This document shows, one piece after another, positions 34,039-42,918 of a stretch of DNA of 64,000 nucleotides (positions are counted from its first letter, which is position 1; every line of letters starts with the position of its first letter). The notes beneath the pieces are model-generated. The model was not told the DNA's origin. It worked only from the letters and a program-made list of their open reading frames with translations, and searched no databases. Made by a program: the position numbers and the translations under genes. The DNA comes from Clostridium_AD frigoriphilum. GTDB taxonomy: Bacteria; Bacillota; Clostridia; Clostridiales; Clostridiaceae. The stretch lies in NCBI RefSeq assembly GCF_036541405.1, contig NZ_JAZHFS010000001.1, positions 186,001 through 250,000 on the forward strand, in the 5' to 3' direction.

Positions 34039-36390
34039 ATGGACTTTAGCATTATCTTAAATAGGTTTAAAAATGTAAAAAAGAAAGGTAAGGGATATAT
34101 AGCTATTTGTCCTGCGCATCCAGATAAGGAGGCTAGTTTATCACTTTGGCATGATGAGAGAGAAGAAAAAACTGTTATGACATGTCATGCTGGTTGCGAT
34201 ATTGCTGACATTTTAGATGCAGCAGGACTAAAGATGAGTGATTTATTTGATAGACCATTACCTGATGGTGATTATGATAATAGATTTGAAAGAATATATC
34301 AGTATCGGAGTAGTGATAATAACGTTTTATTTGAGAAAGTGAGATTTAAAGCTACTGATGAAAAAAAGAAAAATTTTACTCAGAGAAGAAAAATAGGGGA
34401 TGCCATTGTGTGGGGTTTGGATGGTGGCCTCCACTATGAAACTTATCCAGGTAGTAATGAATGGACTAGAAATCTTGGTAAAAAGGTGGCCCCAAAAGAA
34501 AGAGACTTTGAAAGTTGTGAACCTGTTATATACAATTTACCAATAATTTTAAAAGCTATAGCTGCAGGTGAAGAGGTTCATATTGCAGAGGGTGAGAAAG
34601 ATGCGGACAACCTTACATCGCTGGGATTTCCTTGTTGTTGTAATTTTGATGGTGCATCTACTAGCAAACAAAAACCTAAGTGGAAGAAATCTTATAATGC
34701 AATATTTAAAGGCGCTAAGGTTGTAATATTCAATGATAATGATGACCCAGGAATAACACATGCAAATTATATTGCTAAAGAGCTTTATGAGGTTGCCGAA
34801 TATGTTAAACGTCCTGAGATACCAGGCATTTTAAATAAAGAAGATATTACAGACTTTATAATAGCTGGCAATGGCAAAGAAGAAATATCAGAATTAATAA
34901 ATTCTACATCATTTTATGAATATGATGATGCAGAGGAACAGAGCCTCATTAGCTTCAATTTTTCTGATGTTGGTAATGCTGAAAGGTTAATGGCCATATA
35001 CGGTAAAAATATTAGATATAGTCCAATTCGAAAAAATTGGTTTGAATGGTCAGGTAAGTGCTGGGAGTTCGACAGCAATGGTAAAATAGAAAATTTGTCA
35101 AGAAAAGTAATTAGAAGATTACAAGCTGAAGGTGAGGCAATTTCTTTAGATGGCCTAGAATATGAAGAGGAAAAGAAAAAAACTAAATTTAAAATTCAGA
35201 TAAAAAGTTTTGTGTTAAGAAGTGAAAGTGATGGAAGACTTAAGGCAATGACTAATCAAGCCAAAACCTTTATTCCTTATATCTTAAAGGAAACCGATCA
35301 AAACGTGTATCTGATAAATTATAAAAATGGAACTTTAGATCTAAAAACTGGATTATTGAGAAAGTTTGACCGTAAAGATTATTTAACAAAAATAGTAAAT
35401 TTAGAATATGATCCAAAGGCTCAATGCCCAAACTGGATAGAATTTGTTAATAAGATATTCTTGGAGGATAAGGAATTAATAAACTACGTCCAAAAATCTA
35501 TTGGTTATTCTATGACTGGAGATGCAAATTTGCAGTGCTTTTACATACTTCATGGTAAAGGGAGCAATGGTAAGGGCACATTTATTCAAGCTATAGAGCA
35601 ATTGTTAGGTGCATATTATTCCACGTTGTCTCCTGAGAGTCTAATGGAAAGGACCGGGAATAATGAGGGAGCAAGAGAAGACTTGGCAAAACTTGAAGGC
35701 ACTAGATTTGTTTGTGTTAATGAATGTGATGAGAATAAGTATTTTGATGAAAATTTATTGAAAAGAATGAGTTCAGGAAGTAATGAAAAATTTACGGTAA
35801 GGAGAATGTATGAAAGTTATTTTGATTTACGACCTGAATTCAAAATGTGGATGACAACAAACGGACTTCCAAGGATTAAAGGAACTGACAAAGGTATTTG
35901 GAGAAGAATTAGAAAAATACCTTTTGAATATGATTTTGATTTAGATCCTACAAAAGATGTGAATTTTTATGAAGAAAAACTTGTACCAGAGCTTAGTGGT
36001 ATTTTAAATTGGGCCTTAGAGGGTTGCTTAAGATGGCAGCAAGAAGGTATGAAAGTACCTAAAGCAGTTGAGGTAGAAATCGAAAAATACAAAACTGATA
36101 TGGACCCCATTGTTAGGTTTATAGATGATTGTTGCATCGTTAGCGAAACATGTAGAGCAAGGATACCAGAACTTTATGATGCATACGCCGACTGGTGCCA
36201 TGAAAACAAAGAATATGTATTATCCTCAATTAAATTCTCCAAGAGGTTAGCAGATAAGGATTATAAGCAATCTAAGATTATGAGTAATAGATACTGGACT
36301 GGTATTGGGATTGCAGACGAGTCCCATCAAGTAGAACTTGTTGAAGATAAAGATAATGTTTCTCCATTTTGGAATAATAAAGAACAATAG
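34039..36390 (+). CDS. phage primase-helicase (P4/D5 family)
   Basis: A 783-residue replication protein. A CHC2-like zinc motif (ICPAHPDK ... CHAGC) and a Toprim-like domain (AEGEKDADNL, VVIFNDNDDPG) give primase activity. The second half is a D5-type superfamily III helicase (D5_N region, Walker A GKGSNGKGTF, FVCVNECDE as Walker B, MTTNGLPRIKG). It would unwind and prime at the phage origin, perhaps the repeat cluster at 38.25 kb. RBS GGTGG. Confidence 0.93.
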   Translation: MDFSIILNRFKNVKKKGKGYIAICPAHPDKEASLSLWHDEREEKTVMTCHAGCDIADILDAAGLKMSDLFDRPLPDGDYDNRFERIYQYRSSDNNVLFEKVRFKATDEKKKNFTQRRKIGDAIVWGLDGGLHYETYPGSNEWTRNLGKKVAPKERDFESCEPVIYNLPIILKAIAAGEEVHIAEGEKDADNLTSLGFPCCCNFDGASTSKQKPKWKKSYNAIFKGAKVVIFNDNDDPGITHANYIAKELYEVAEYVKRPEIPGILNKEDITDFIIAGNGKEEISELINSTSFYEYDDAEEQSLISFNFSDVGNAERLMAIYGKNIRYSPIRKNWFEWSGKCWEFDSNGKIENLSRKVIRRLQAEGEAISLDGLEYEEEKKKTKFKIQIKSFVLRSESDGRLKAMTNQAKTFIPYILKETDQNVYLINYKNGTLDLKTGLLRKFDRKDYLTKIVNLEYDPKAQCPNWIEFVNKIFLEDKELINYVQKSIGYSMTGDANLQCFYILHGKGSNGKGTFIQAIEQLLGAYYSTLSPESLMERTGNNEGAREDLAKLEGTRFVCVNECDENKYFDENLLKRMSSGSNEKFTVRRMYESYFDLRPEFKMWMTTNGLPRIKGTDKGIWRRIRKIPFEYDFDLDPTKDVNFYEEKLVPELSGILNWALEGCLRWQQEGMKVPKAVEVEIEKYKTDMDPIVRFIDDCCIVSETCRARIPELYDAYADWCHENKEYVLSSIKFSKRLADKDYKQSKIMSNRYWTGIGIADESHQVELVEDKDNVSPFWNNKEQ

Positions 36391-36426
36391 GTATTTTGAA
36401 AATGTAGACTTATGGGAGGTAGTGAA

Positions 36427-37110
36427 TTGGAAAGACCAATATTATTTAATACAGCGATGGTACAGGCTATTATAGAAGACAGGAAAGTAAGTACAAGGAG
36501 ACCAGTAAAGAGGACACCATCAAATGATGATCCGAGTGGATATGGTTTTTGGAAAGAATATAGTGAACGGGACAAGCGATGGTATGTAAAAGATTATACT
36601 CACTCTCCTATTTGGTGGACCTTAAGAGAATATATAAGTAAATTCAGCAAATATCATATTGGAGACACTATTTGGGTTAGAGAGACTTGGACTAATCTTC
36701 AAGCTCTTGATGATAATGAAAATTTTATTGATGGAACTGAAAGATATTATTATCGTGCTGGGGATTGTCCTGAGTTTACTTATTATTTAAATGATGATGG
36801 CACATATCGTGATTCTCCAAAATGGAGCCCAAGCATCCATATGCCACGAAAAGCAGCAAGAATATTTCTCAACATTACGGATGTAAGAATTGAAAGATTA
36901 AAGAATATTACAGAGCCAGAAGCTTTAAAAGAAGGTTTTGTATCAAGTGTTATATCGAATGCTAAAGGGGATGATTATACAGGGTTTTATGCCCATGAAC
37001 ATTTCATAGATACCTGGGATAAAACTTATGCTAAGAAAGGTAATGGATGGGATGATAACCCTTGGGTTTGGGTGATTGAGTTCGAGGCAGGTGATATAAA
37101 TGAAAAATAA
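36427..37110 (+). CDS. phage protein, ASCH/PUA-like
   Basis: A 227-residue protein. The pattern PILFNTAMVQAII near the start, YHIGDTIWVRETW, HMPRKAARIFLNITDVRIERL and NITEPEALKEGF matches a widespread phage family related to ASCH/PUA-like folds that bind nucleic acid. TTG start at 36427 after GGGAGGTAG. Function in the phage unknown. Confidence 0.7.
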   Translation: MERPILFNTAMVQAIIEDRKVSTRRPVKRTPSNDDPSGYGFWKEYSERDKRWYVKDYTHSPIWWTLREYISKFSKYHIGDTIWVRETWTNLQALDDNENFIDGTERYYYRAGDCPEFTYYLNDDGTYRDSPKWSPSIHMPRKAARIFLNITDVRIERLKNITEPEALKEGFVSSVISNAKGDDYTGFYAHEHFIDTWDKTYAKKGNGWDDNPWVWVIEFEAGDINEK

Positions 37111-37225
37111 AGTAAGAGTCTTCAAAGGTAAGCTAAGGGCTATAAAGCTGATATTTAAAGCAGATGTAATGGTTATAACAAATGATAATTATGGTGGAAC
37201 ACAAATAAATGTAAAAATCAATTAA
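37100..37225 (+). CDS. small hypothetical protein
   Basis: A 41-residue basic peptide, ATG at 37100 after GGCAGGTG, overlapping the previous gene by 11 bases. It has alternating beta-like segments (VRVFKGKLRAIKLIF, VMVITNDNYGG). No family recognised. Confidence 0.5.
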   Translation: MKNKVRVFKGKLRAIKLIFKADVMVITNDNYGGTQINVKIN

Positions 37226-37277
37226 CGCAAAACATGATTATATATCGACATAACTAAAAAATTTAAAGAGGTGCAAA

Positions 37278-37853
37278 ATGAAAAAATATCAAAAGATAAT
37301 AACGGGATTAGTATTATGCATAATGATGTCATTACCTTCGCAATTAGTAATAGCAAGGGGATCATCAAGTCATTCGAGTTCAGGAGGATTTCATTCCTCT
37401 TCAAGTTATCATTCATCAAGTAGCAGCTCTCATGTAAGTTCTACGCCAAAGAGTTCATCTTCAAGGAGTTCTGGATTTAAAAGTAGTAGTTATTCAAAAG
37501 CTAGCACACCTAAAAGCAGTAGTTATAAAAGCTCTACACCTCATAATAGTACAAGTTCTACAACCTATAAAACGTATAACACATATAGGACCACACATAT
37601 AAATACCAGTTATGTGCATCCGACTTATCACACTTATTTTAAACCATCTTATTATAGTTTCGGCTCTAGCAATAACTTTTGGTCACATTACTGGATGTAT
37701 CAGGCAATATCACAACATTCTATGTATCCCAATAATATTGTAACTGCTGGTCAGCCAAATACCTACTCAAGGGGGCACGATTTAGTAACAGTTATTATAT
37801 TAATTATTATAGGATATGCAATTTATAAATTTGTAAGAAAGAAAAAATATTAA
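37278..37853 (+). CDS. secreted serine-rich membrane protein
   Basis: A 191-residue envelope protein: signal peptide (IITGLVLCIMMSLPSQLVIA), a 90-residue Ser-dominated low-complexity region with Tyr/His/Thr, then a C-terminal membrane helix (VTVIILIIIGYAIYKFV) and a Lys-rich anchor. RBS GAGGTG. It sits among DNA-metabolism genes, where a surface protein is unexpected; it may be a lysogenic-conversion or exclusion factor. Confidence 0.75.
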   Translation: MKKYQKIITGLVLCIMMSLPSQLVIARGSSSHSSSGGFHSSSSYHSSSSSSHVSSTPKSSSSRSSGFKSSSYSKASTPKSSSYKSSTPHNSTSSTTYKTYNTYRTTHINTSYVHPTYHTYFKPSYYSFGSSNNFWSHYWMYQAISQHSMYPNNIVTAGQPNTYSRGHDLVTVIILIIIGYAIYKFVRKKKY

Positions 37854-37918
37854 ATAGTATAAGTGAGAATACAAAAAACATTGTTAGTTAATATGATTAT
37901 AATGCGAAGGAGGAAGTT

Positions 37919-38128
37919 ATGAATTTATTAGAAAATTATTTAGTTGAAGTTGTAAAAATAGAACCACAATGTACTGAGGATTGGACAAAAGAAAATTGGG
38001 CAAAGGATAAAGAATGGAACTATATTACTGCAACGTTTAATTGCTATGGTAATAAAACAACACATAGGAGAGTTTATACCAAAACGGAATGGCAAAGCAT
38101 TATAGACAAAGGTTATTACATGGGTTAG
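37919..38128 (+). CDS. small hypothetical phage protein
   Basis: A 69-residue protein rich in Trp, Thr and charged residues (TEDWTKENWAKDKEWNYITATFNCYG). RBS GGAGGAAG. It reads like a small beta-sheet protein seen in Firmicute phages; function unknown. Last gene before the putative origin. Confidence 0.6.
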   Translation: MNLLENYLVEVVKIEPQCTEDWTKENWAKDKEWNYITATFNCYGNKTTHRRVYTKTEWQSIIDKGYYMG

Positions 38129-38253
38129 ATTGTCGAGGTACAAAAATAAATTGATAAAACATACGGTTTGAACCTGTGTAAATTTATAGATATAGGAAGT
38201 GAAAGTTTAATTTTCGTCAATATTGTGATATTTAAAGTCTTGTCAAATAATAA

Positions 38254-38624
38254 TTAGGGACAGGAATTAATTCTAAAAATATGATTAGGGAATTTAAAAT
38301 ATTCCAATATTTGCAATCAAGATAAAAAGTTAGGGACAAGACTTGTTAAGTAGGGACATAAAAGGACAAGAAAAAGACAAGAATTGTTTAGCTTAAACCA
38401 CTGGTTTTACTATGTTTATATATACTTAGGGACAAGAGGGACATAAATAATAAGTATATGTATATGGATAAATAACAAAAAACAATAAATATACACATAA
38501 TACTCATGTATATATAAGTCTTTTTAATTCTTGTCCCTACCCCCTAAAAAACCATTGTAGCCTTAGAGCTGTCAGCGGTAGCAAGATTTCAATTTTTGTC
38601 CCTAGAGAAAAAAGATGTCCCTAA
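38254..38624. other. candidate phage replication origin (iteron-like TAGGGACA repeats)
   Basis: In a 515-bp non-coding gap, the box TTAGGGACAAG or a close variant occurs on the plus strand at 38254, 38330, 38351, 38426 and 38437 (degenerate copies at 38285 and 38363). It occurs on the minus strand at 38530-38539, 38596-38604 and 38615-38624. The two oppositely oriented groups flank an AT-rich core (38445-38520). This is the design of an iteron origin, 2 kb after the primase-helicase gene. An operator cluster is the alternative. Confidence 0.6.
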
Positions 38625-38643
38625 TGAAAAATGGAGGTATTTT

Positions 38644-38859
38644 ATGGAAAATATAACTGTTTTGAAGAAAAAATATAATGATCTTCTCCTGAGAGAGAAA
38701 AAAGCTTGCCTGTATTTAAATAATAAAAATATAAAACTTGAGATTATAGTTAAAACATATATTCCAGAATATCAAAAAATAACTAAGGAGCTTAGTGAAA
38801 TTGGAAAGCAAATTAAAGGTGCCAGTAAAGATGAATTGCTAAATGGTTTTAAGATTTAA
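38644..38859 (+). CDS. small hypothetical helical protein
   Basis: A 71-residue Lys-rich helical protein; ATG at 38644 with GGAGG eight bases upstream. The frame extends upstream through the repeat boxes but without a usable start. Function unknown; being next to the repeats, it could be a DNA-binding factor. Confidence 0.6.
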   Translation: MENITVLKKKYNDLLLREKKACLYLNNKNIKLEIIVKTYIPEYQKITKELSEIGKQIKGASKDELLNGFKI

Positions 38860-38869
38860 GGAGGTCCAT

Positions 38870-39022
38870 ATGAAAAGAGATTTTAAGGATATGTACTTAG
38901 GCCGAATAGATCAAATTAAAATAGATATCAGAATTGCTGTAAATAAAAAGAACTGGACACTTAAAGCTAAACTTGAAGCAGAAAAGAAAATGGTTCAGGA
39001 ACGTATCGATAAATTAGAATAA
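38870..39022 (+). CDS. small hypothetical protein
   Basis: A 50-residue charged helical protein (KRDFKDMYLGRIDQIKIDIR at its N-terminus), ATG at 38870 after AAGGAGG. No family recognised. Confidence 0.6.
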   Translation: MKRDFKDMYLGRIDQIKIDIRIAVNKKNWTLKAKLEAEKKMVQERIDKLE

Positions 39023-39044
39023 AGCAAAACTGGGGAGGATAAAT

Positions 39045-39485
39045 TTGGATTATATAAGAGAGGCTATAGAGTTTTTAACTAATTATGATAATCTTAAAAC
39101 GTCATTAATAAATCTTGAATTAGATATAAGAGAAATTAAGGCAGACTTAAATGCTGGTCAAATCAAAGCTATTGAATATTCAGATATGCCATCAGGAGAT
39201 AGTGCTCAGTTACCGGATGATAAACTAATAAATAAAATGTATATGTTTCAAGTAAAGAAAAAAGAGTATTTTCTTACTAAGAAGACAATTAAGAAAATGG
39301 ATCAGGTATTGGCTAGACTTCCGAGTGATGATGAACGAATATTAAGGGCTTATTATATATTAGGGCTAAGAGAAGGTACATTGTTTAAACATACTTTCTG
39401 TTCTGAAAGAACTTTTTATAGAATGAAGACTCAGGCCATTAGGACATTTGCAATTCAATTACACGGAATAGATGCTATAAAGTAA
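39045..39485 (+). CDS. ArpU/sigma-like late transcription regulator
   Basis: A 146-residue protein with an N-terminal helical part and a C-terminal region-4-like HTH (LPSDDERILRAYYILGLREG, then FCSERTFYRMKTQAI). This is the layout of ArpU/RinA/DUF1492-type regulators that lie just before the small terminase and turn on late phage genes. A start at TTG 39045 after GGGAGG. Role inferred from family and position. Confidence 0.75.
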   Translation: MDYIREAIEFLTNYDNLKTSLINLELDIREIKADLNAGQIKAIEYSDMPSGDSAQLPDDKLINKMYMFQVKKKEYFLTKKTIKKMDQVLARLPSDDERILRAYYILGLREGTLFKHTFCSERTFYRMKTQAIRTFAIQLHGIDAIK

Positions 39486-39553
39486 TGGCAGAAATGTGGC
39501 AGTAGATTTGACAGTATATAGTGTATAATAGAGTATAACGATAGATAGTTAAT

Positions 39554-39585
39554 TAAGGGGCACTGGTGTACAACTGGTGTCCTTT
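39554..39585 (+). terminator. possible terminator before the packaging genes
   Basis: Imperfect stem AAGG-GCAC and GTG-CCTT with one bulge around an ACTGGTGT repeat, followed by T-rich sequence. It lies between the regulator and the small terminase and could be the site of late antitermination. Confidence 0.3.
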
Positions 39586-39621
39586 ACTTATTTAAGTGTA
39601 ACCCACAAAGGAGATGATTAA

Positions 39622-40014
39622 ATGTTGGATGAGAGGCAGATAAGAGCGGTAGAAGCAAAGGCAAAAGGGTTCACAATCACAGATGTAGCAAAGGAAGCAG
39701 GAGTTAGTAGGAATACTGTTTATGAATGGATAAAATTGGAAGAATTTAAGGCTGAGCTTAGCAGGTTTGAGCAGGACTTTTTATCTTCAACTAAACAGGC
39801 GGTCATCTCCTATGGACCTATAGTTGTAGAGGAACTTAAGAAGCTTGCTACTAAGGGTAAGAGTGAGAAGGTAAGGCTTGATGCACTCTCTAAGCTATTA
39901 GATAAGACTATGAGCAATGCCAATAAGATAGAGTTGAGTGACACCAGAGATACTAAGGACAATGTACCCGTTGACGTATTGGACAAAGAGATTGAAGAGT
40001 TCGATAATGAATAG
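39622..40014 (+). CDS. terS: terminase small subunit
   Basis: A 130-residue protein of the HTH terminase small subunit type (phBC6A51-like): RQIRAVEAKAKGFTITDVAK, EAGVSRNTVYEWIKLEEFKA, then a helical oligomerisation part and acidic tail. It recognises the packaging site and loads the large subunit. RBS AAGGAG. Confidence 0.82.
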   Translation: MLDERQIRAVEAKAKGFTITDVAKEAGVSRNTVYEWIKLEEFKAELSRFEQDFLSSTKQAVISYGPIVVEELKKLATKGKSEKVRLDALSKLLDKTMSNANKIELSDTRDTKDNVPVDVLDKEIEEFDNE

Positions 40015-40021
40015 CGTATAT

Positions 40022-40061
40022 GTTAATATATAGTTCATAGTTAGTTAATATATAGTTCATA
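40022..40061. repeat. tandem 18-bp direct repeat
   Basis: GTTAATATATAGTTCATA occurs at 40022-40039 and 40044-40061, right after the small terminase stop codon. Possible TerS binding repeats. Confidence 0.7.
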
Positions 40062-40141
40062 AATATACATAGTAATGTCGTCAATAATTAGTGTATATTG
40101 AATGAATGGCTATATGACTACGTTCATAGGTTTATCATAAC

Positions 40142-40260
40142 GTCGTGAAAACATTATTTCACGACATTAATTATTTGTTTGTATATCTGGGAGAGTTGAA
40201 ATTATATTAGGGGGTACCCTTCTGTTTTTAGAAATTGTCAGGAGCCCCGGATTGGGCTAT
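40142..40260. other. non-coding gap after terS, candidate packaging (cos/pac) site
   Basis: The 330-bp gap 40015-40344 holds no gene. Besides the tandem repeat it has a perfect 9-bp hairpin (GTCGTGAAA/TTTCACGAC, 40142-40165), a palindromic GGGTACCC at 40212-40219 and an AGCCC/GGGCT stem at 40243-40258, the only GC-rich stretch nearby. Cohesive-end sites often look like this and lie beside the small terminase gene. Confidence 0.4.
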
Positions 40261-40344
40261 ACAATTATTTATAATATTTTTATAACTCAAAGACAAATGC
40301 AATAATTATTTTTTATATTTTTTCTAAGGCAGGTGATTCTAACA

Positions 40345-40476
40345 ATGTTTAATAGAACAGATGAATTATTAAAGAAAAAAGCAAAAATAGATTCTAAAAT
40401 AAAGGAGAATCCATTGTCGCAATACACAACCTCAGAATTAAAAAGAGAATTAAGAAGACGTAAGGCATTGCAATAA
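40345..40476 (+). CDS. small basic hypothetical protein
   Basis: A 43-residue protein made of charged helices (FNRTDELLKKKAKIDSKIKE, then ELKRELRRRKALQ). ATG at 40345 after AAGGCAGGTGA. Such small basic proteins are frequent between small and large terminase genes. Function unknown. Confidence 0.55.
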   Translation: MFNRTDELLKKKAKIDSKIKENPLSQYTTSELKRELRRRKALQ

Positions 40477-40618
40477 TGAGATTTAATATTGATAGGTGTG
40501 GTATTAATCAGTTGATCCATATTAAGTGAAAACAATATAACTGGCAAGAGCACAATTGCTACTGTATGAGAGTTCTACCTATTAATTAAATATAGAACTA
40601 GATGAAGGCGGTGTTATT

Positions 40619-40825
40619 ATGAAAATTGAACAAGCAAAAGTTCTCGTACTAGATACACCAGTAACTGTAATTGACCCAAATACAAATACCGAAGTAGCTG
40701 GAACAGTCAAAGGTATATATGAAGACAAATTCGGTGTTATAACTGTTACTGCTTTATATCAAACACCCGCAACAACTCAATTTCAATTAAAAGATGTAAA
40801 CCCTGAAGCTGTAGCAACTGTTTAA
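40619..40825 (+). CDS. small hypothetical beta-rich protein
   Basis: A 68-residue protein predicted to be a small beta barrel (VLVLDTPVTVIDPNTNTEVA, GTVKGIYEDKFGVITVTALY). RBS AAGGCGG. Function unknown; part of the packaging region. Confidence 0.6.
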   Translation: MKIEQAKVLVLDTPVTVIDPNTNTEVAGTVKGIYEDKFGVITVTALYQTPATTQFQLKDVNPEAVATV

Positions 40826-40885
40826 TTAAAAAATATTACGTGAAGGTTGTGAGTATACCGCGAAAGTAGGGAACTCTCACAGTAC

Positions 40886-40961
40886 CGGGGTGTAGCACAG
40901 TTGGGAGCGCGCATGTTTTGGGTACATGAGGTCGCAAGTTCGATTCTTGTCACCCCGACCA
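40886..40961 (+). tRNA. tRNA-Pro (anticodon UGG)
   Basis: Complete cloverleaf: acceptor CGGGGTG/CACCCCG, anticodon arm CATGT-TTTGGGT-ACATG with anticodon TGG, T arm GCAAG-TTCGATT-CTTGT, and encoded ACCA at 40958-40961. The D stem (GCAC/GCGC) has one A-C mismatch, hinting at divergence from a host copy. It lies in the late operon between small late genes, so it is phage cargo. Confidence 0.9.
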
Positions 40962-40994
40962 ATGACCAAATAATTAGCAAATGAGGTGAGGATA

Positions 40995-41186
40995 GTGAAA
41001 GTAAAACTATTAACTTACTGGAAAGATGAAAACCTAGAGTGCTGTTGTCCACTTAAAAATAAGTGTAACAAAAATCATGGGTGTGAGGAATTAGATTTTA
41101 TAACAGATGATTCATTCAATGTAAATGAGTGTATGAAACATACAAGTTATAACAGAGTTAAAAGCAGAATGCAGCAAAGAAGATAA
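40995..41186 (+). CDS. small Cys-rich phage protein
   Basis: A 63-residue protein with cysteines in a CCCPLKNKC...CEE...C arrangement, probably zinc-binding. GTG start at 40995, RBS GAGGTGAGG. It precedes the large terminase gene by 14 bases; function unknown. Confidence 0.6.
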   Translation: MKVKLLTYWKDENLECCCPLKNKCNKNHGCEELDFITDDSFNVNECMKHTSYNRVKSRMQQRR

Positions 41187-41200
41187 TTAGAGGTGATTAA

Positions 41201-42913
41201 ATGGATTATGATGAGGGCAAAGAAAATAGAAAGTTATTGTATCTTGCACTTAAGAAATTTTATGGTTCTAAAAGAGCCGCGGAGCTAATGCATGAGAATA
41301 ATGAAAAATTATTTGGATTTCACGAACTCGCTTGGGCAATTGGTAAGAGATCAATATCTTTTTTCTGTCAATACTTTCTTCAGGATACATTTACACCTAA
41401 GCCTGGTAATGTTGCTAGAGAATTAGCACCAATGCATTATGAACTTTGGGAAGAGGCCGAGAATATATTTATTAAAGATAGATACGATAAATTTGCGGCA
41501 GCTGAACCCAGAGGATCTGCAAAGACTACAATATTAGATTTTGCGATAACAACCTGGCTTCATGCTTACGAAACATCACCTTACACACTTGTTTGTGGAA
41601 AGGTCGAACAGGATGCTACTGACTTTATATCAACATCAAGGCAAGCCTTTGAAGAAAATCAATATATTATAAAAGCTTTTGGGAAATTAATTGATACTAG
41701 AAATTATACTGTAAATAAATTAGAACTTGAGCTTGCTAATCATACAAAGATACAGGCAATTTCTTCTACGAGCTCTATTCGTGGTAAAAAATATAAAAAT
41801 GATAGGCCATTTTGTATTATAGCAGATGATTATCAAGGCAAAAGTGACATTATAACTTTTGAATCAAGAGAAAAGAAATATAGAACGTGGCAGGATGATG
41901 CAAAGTATGCAGGTGATGAAGCTGTTTATCGTGATGGCATTAAAATTAAGATGGCCACAAAATTTATTGTGCTAGGAACTATTCTCCACCGTGACTGTTT
42001 TATGTCTCGAATTTTAAAGAATAAAGAATATAAATGTATCGTCAGAAAAGCAGTCTTGGTTGATGATGTAGATAAACTTTATACTACAGGCTTATGGGAA
42101 AAATTCAAGAAAATATATTTTAGTGATATATATGATAATTCCAAGGCGGCAGCATTAGAGTTTTATTATCAACATGAATCAGAAATGCAATATCCGATAT
42201 CGTGGCCTGATAAATGGAATTGTGCAAAGCTTGCAATAGATTATTATACTGATGAAATTGGATTTAAACAAGAATTACAAAATGACGCTTCTAAGATTGG
42301 AATTAAAAGCTTTAAATCCATAATAACTCAAACACCAGAACAAATTGAGGACCATACATTTATTAAAACAATGCTTTGTATGGATCCCGCAGGTACCGAT
42401 AATAAAAATAAGAAAAAAGAAGATTTCTATGGATTTGTAGTTGGGTCTTTAGGTGATAACAATTTTAAATATGTTCGTAAAGGTGAAATATTAAAAATTG
42501 AGTTTGAGGGATATATGAAACACACACTTAAACTTTTAACTGACTATAAAGATATAACCCATATATGTATTGAAAAAAATACTTATTCTGGGGCTGATGT
42601 AGTTAAGATAAAGGAATTAATAGCCTTAGACGAGGTTCTTAAGTTAAGAGATTTCACTTATGTAAATGAAATGCAGCAAAAGAACAAAGATGAAAAGATT
42701 AATACTATAGTTTCTGACGTTAATAACGGTAGGATAATATTTAATTCTGAAGATGTTCCATTCCAAGATCAAATAATGGATTTTGCAGGACAGAATTTTA
42801 CAGAGCATGATGATGCACCGGATATAACCGCAGAATTTGCAAATAGGATTAATGATATTAAAGTTTGTCAAAGAGTTACATCCATGGATAGACGTAAATT
42901 GTTTGGGAGGTGA
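41201..42913 (+). CDS. terL: terminase large subunit
   Basis: A 570-residue packaging motor. The N-terminal ATPase has Walker A AEPRGSAKTT, Walker B FCIIADDY and a coupling motif region VLGTILHRD. The C-terminal RNase H-like nuclease begins CMDPAGTDNK, with further acidic residues in ICIEKNTYSG and PDITAEFANR. It cuts concatemers and drives DNA into the prohead. RBS AGAGGTGAT. Confidence 0.94.
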   Translation: MDYDEGKENRKLLYLALKKFYGSKRAAELMHENNEKLFGFHELAWAIGKRSISFFCQYFLQDTFTPKPGNVARELAPMHYELWEEAENIFIKDRYDKFAAAEPRGSAKTTILDFAITTWLHAYETSPYTLVCGKVEQDATDFISTSRQAFEENQYIIKAFGKLIDTRNYTVNKLELELANHTKIQAISSTSSIRGKKYKNDRPFCIIADDYQGKSDIITFESREKKYRTWQDDAKYAGDEAVYRDGIKIKMATKFIVLGTILHRDCFMSRILKNKEYKCIVRKAVLVDDVDKLYTTGLWEKFKKIYFSDIYDNSKAAALEFYYQHESEMQYPISWPDKWNCAKLAIDYYTDEIGFKQELQNDASKIGIKSFKSIITQTPEQIEDHTFIKTMLCMDPAGTDNKNKKKEDFYGFVVGSLGDNNFKYVRKGEILKIEFEGYMKHTLKLLTDYKDITHICIEKNTYSGADVVKIKELIALDEVLKLRDFTYVNEMQQKNKDEKINTIVSDVNNGRIIFNSEDVPFQDQIMDFAGQNFTEHDDAPDITAEFANRINDIKVCQRVTSMDRRKLFGR

Positions 42914-42918
42914 TAAAA

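Noticed and set aside
38129..38643. CRISPR array in the repeat-rich gap
   Set aside because: The boxes are short (about 10 bases), irregularly spaced and in both orientations, with no constant spacer length and no cas genes in the window.
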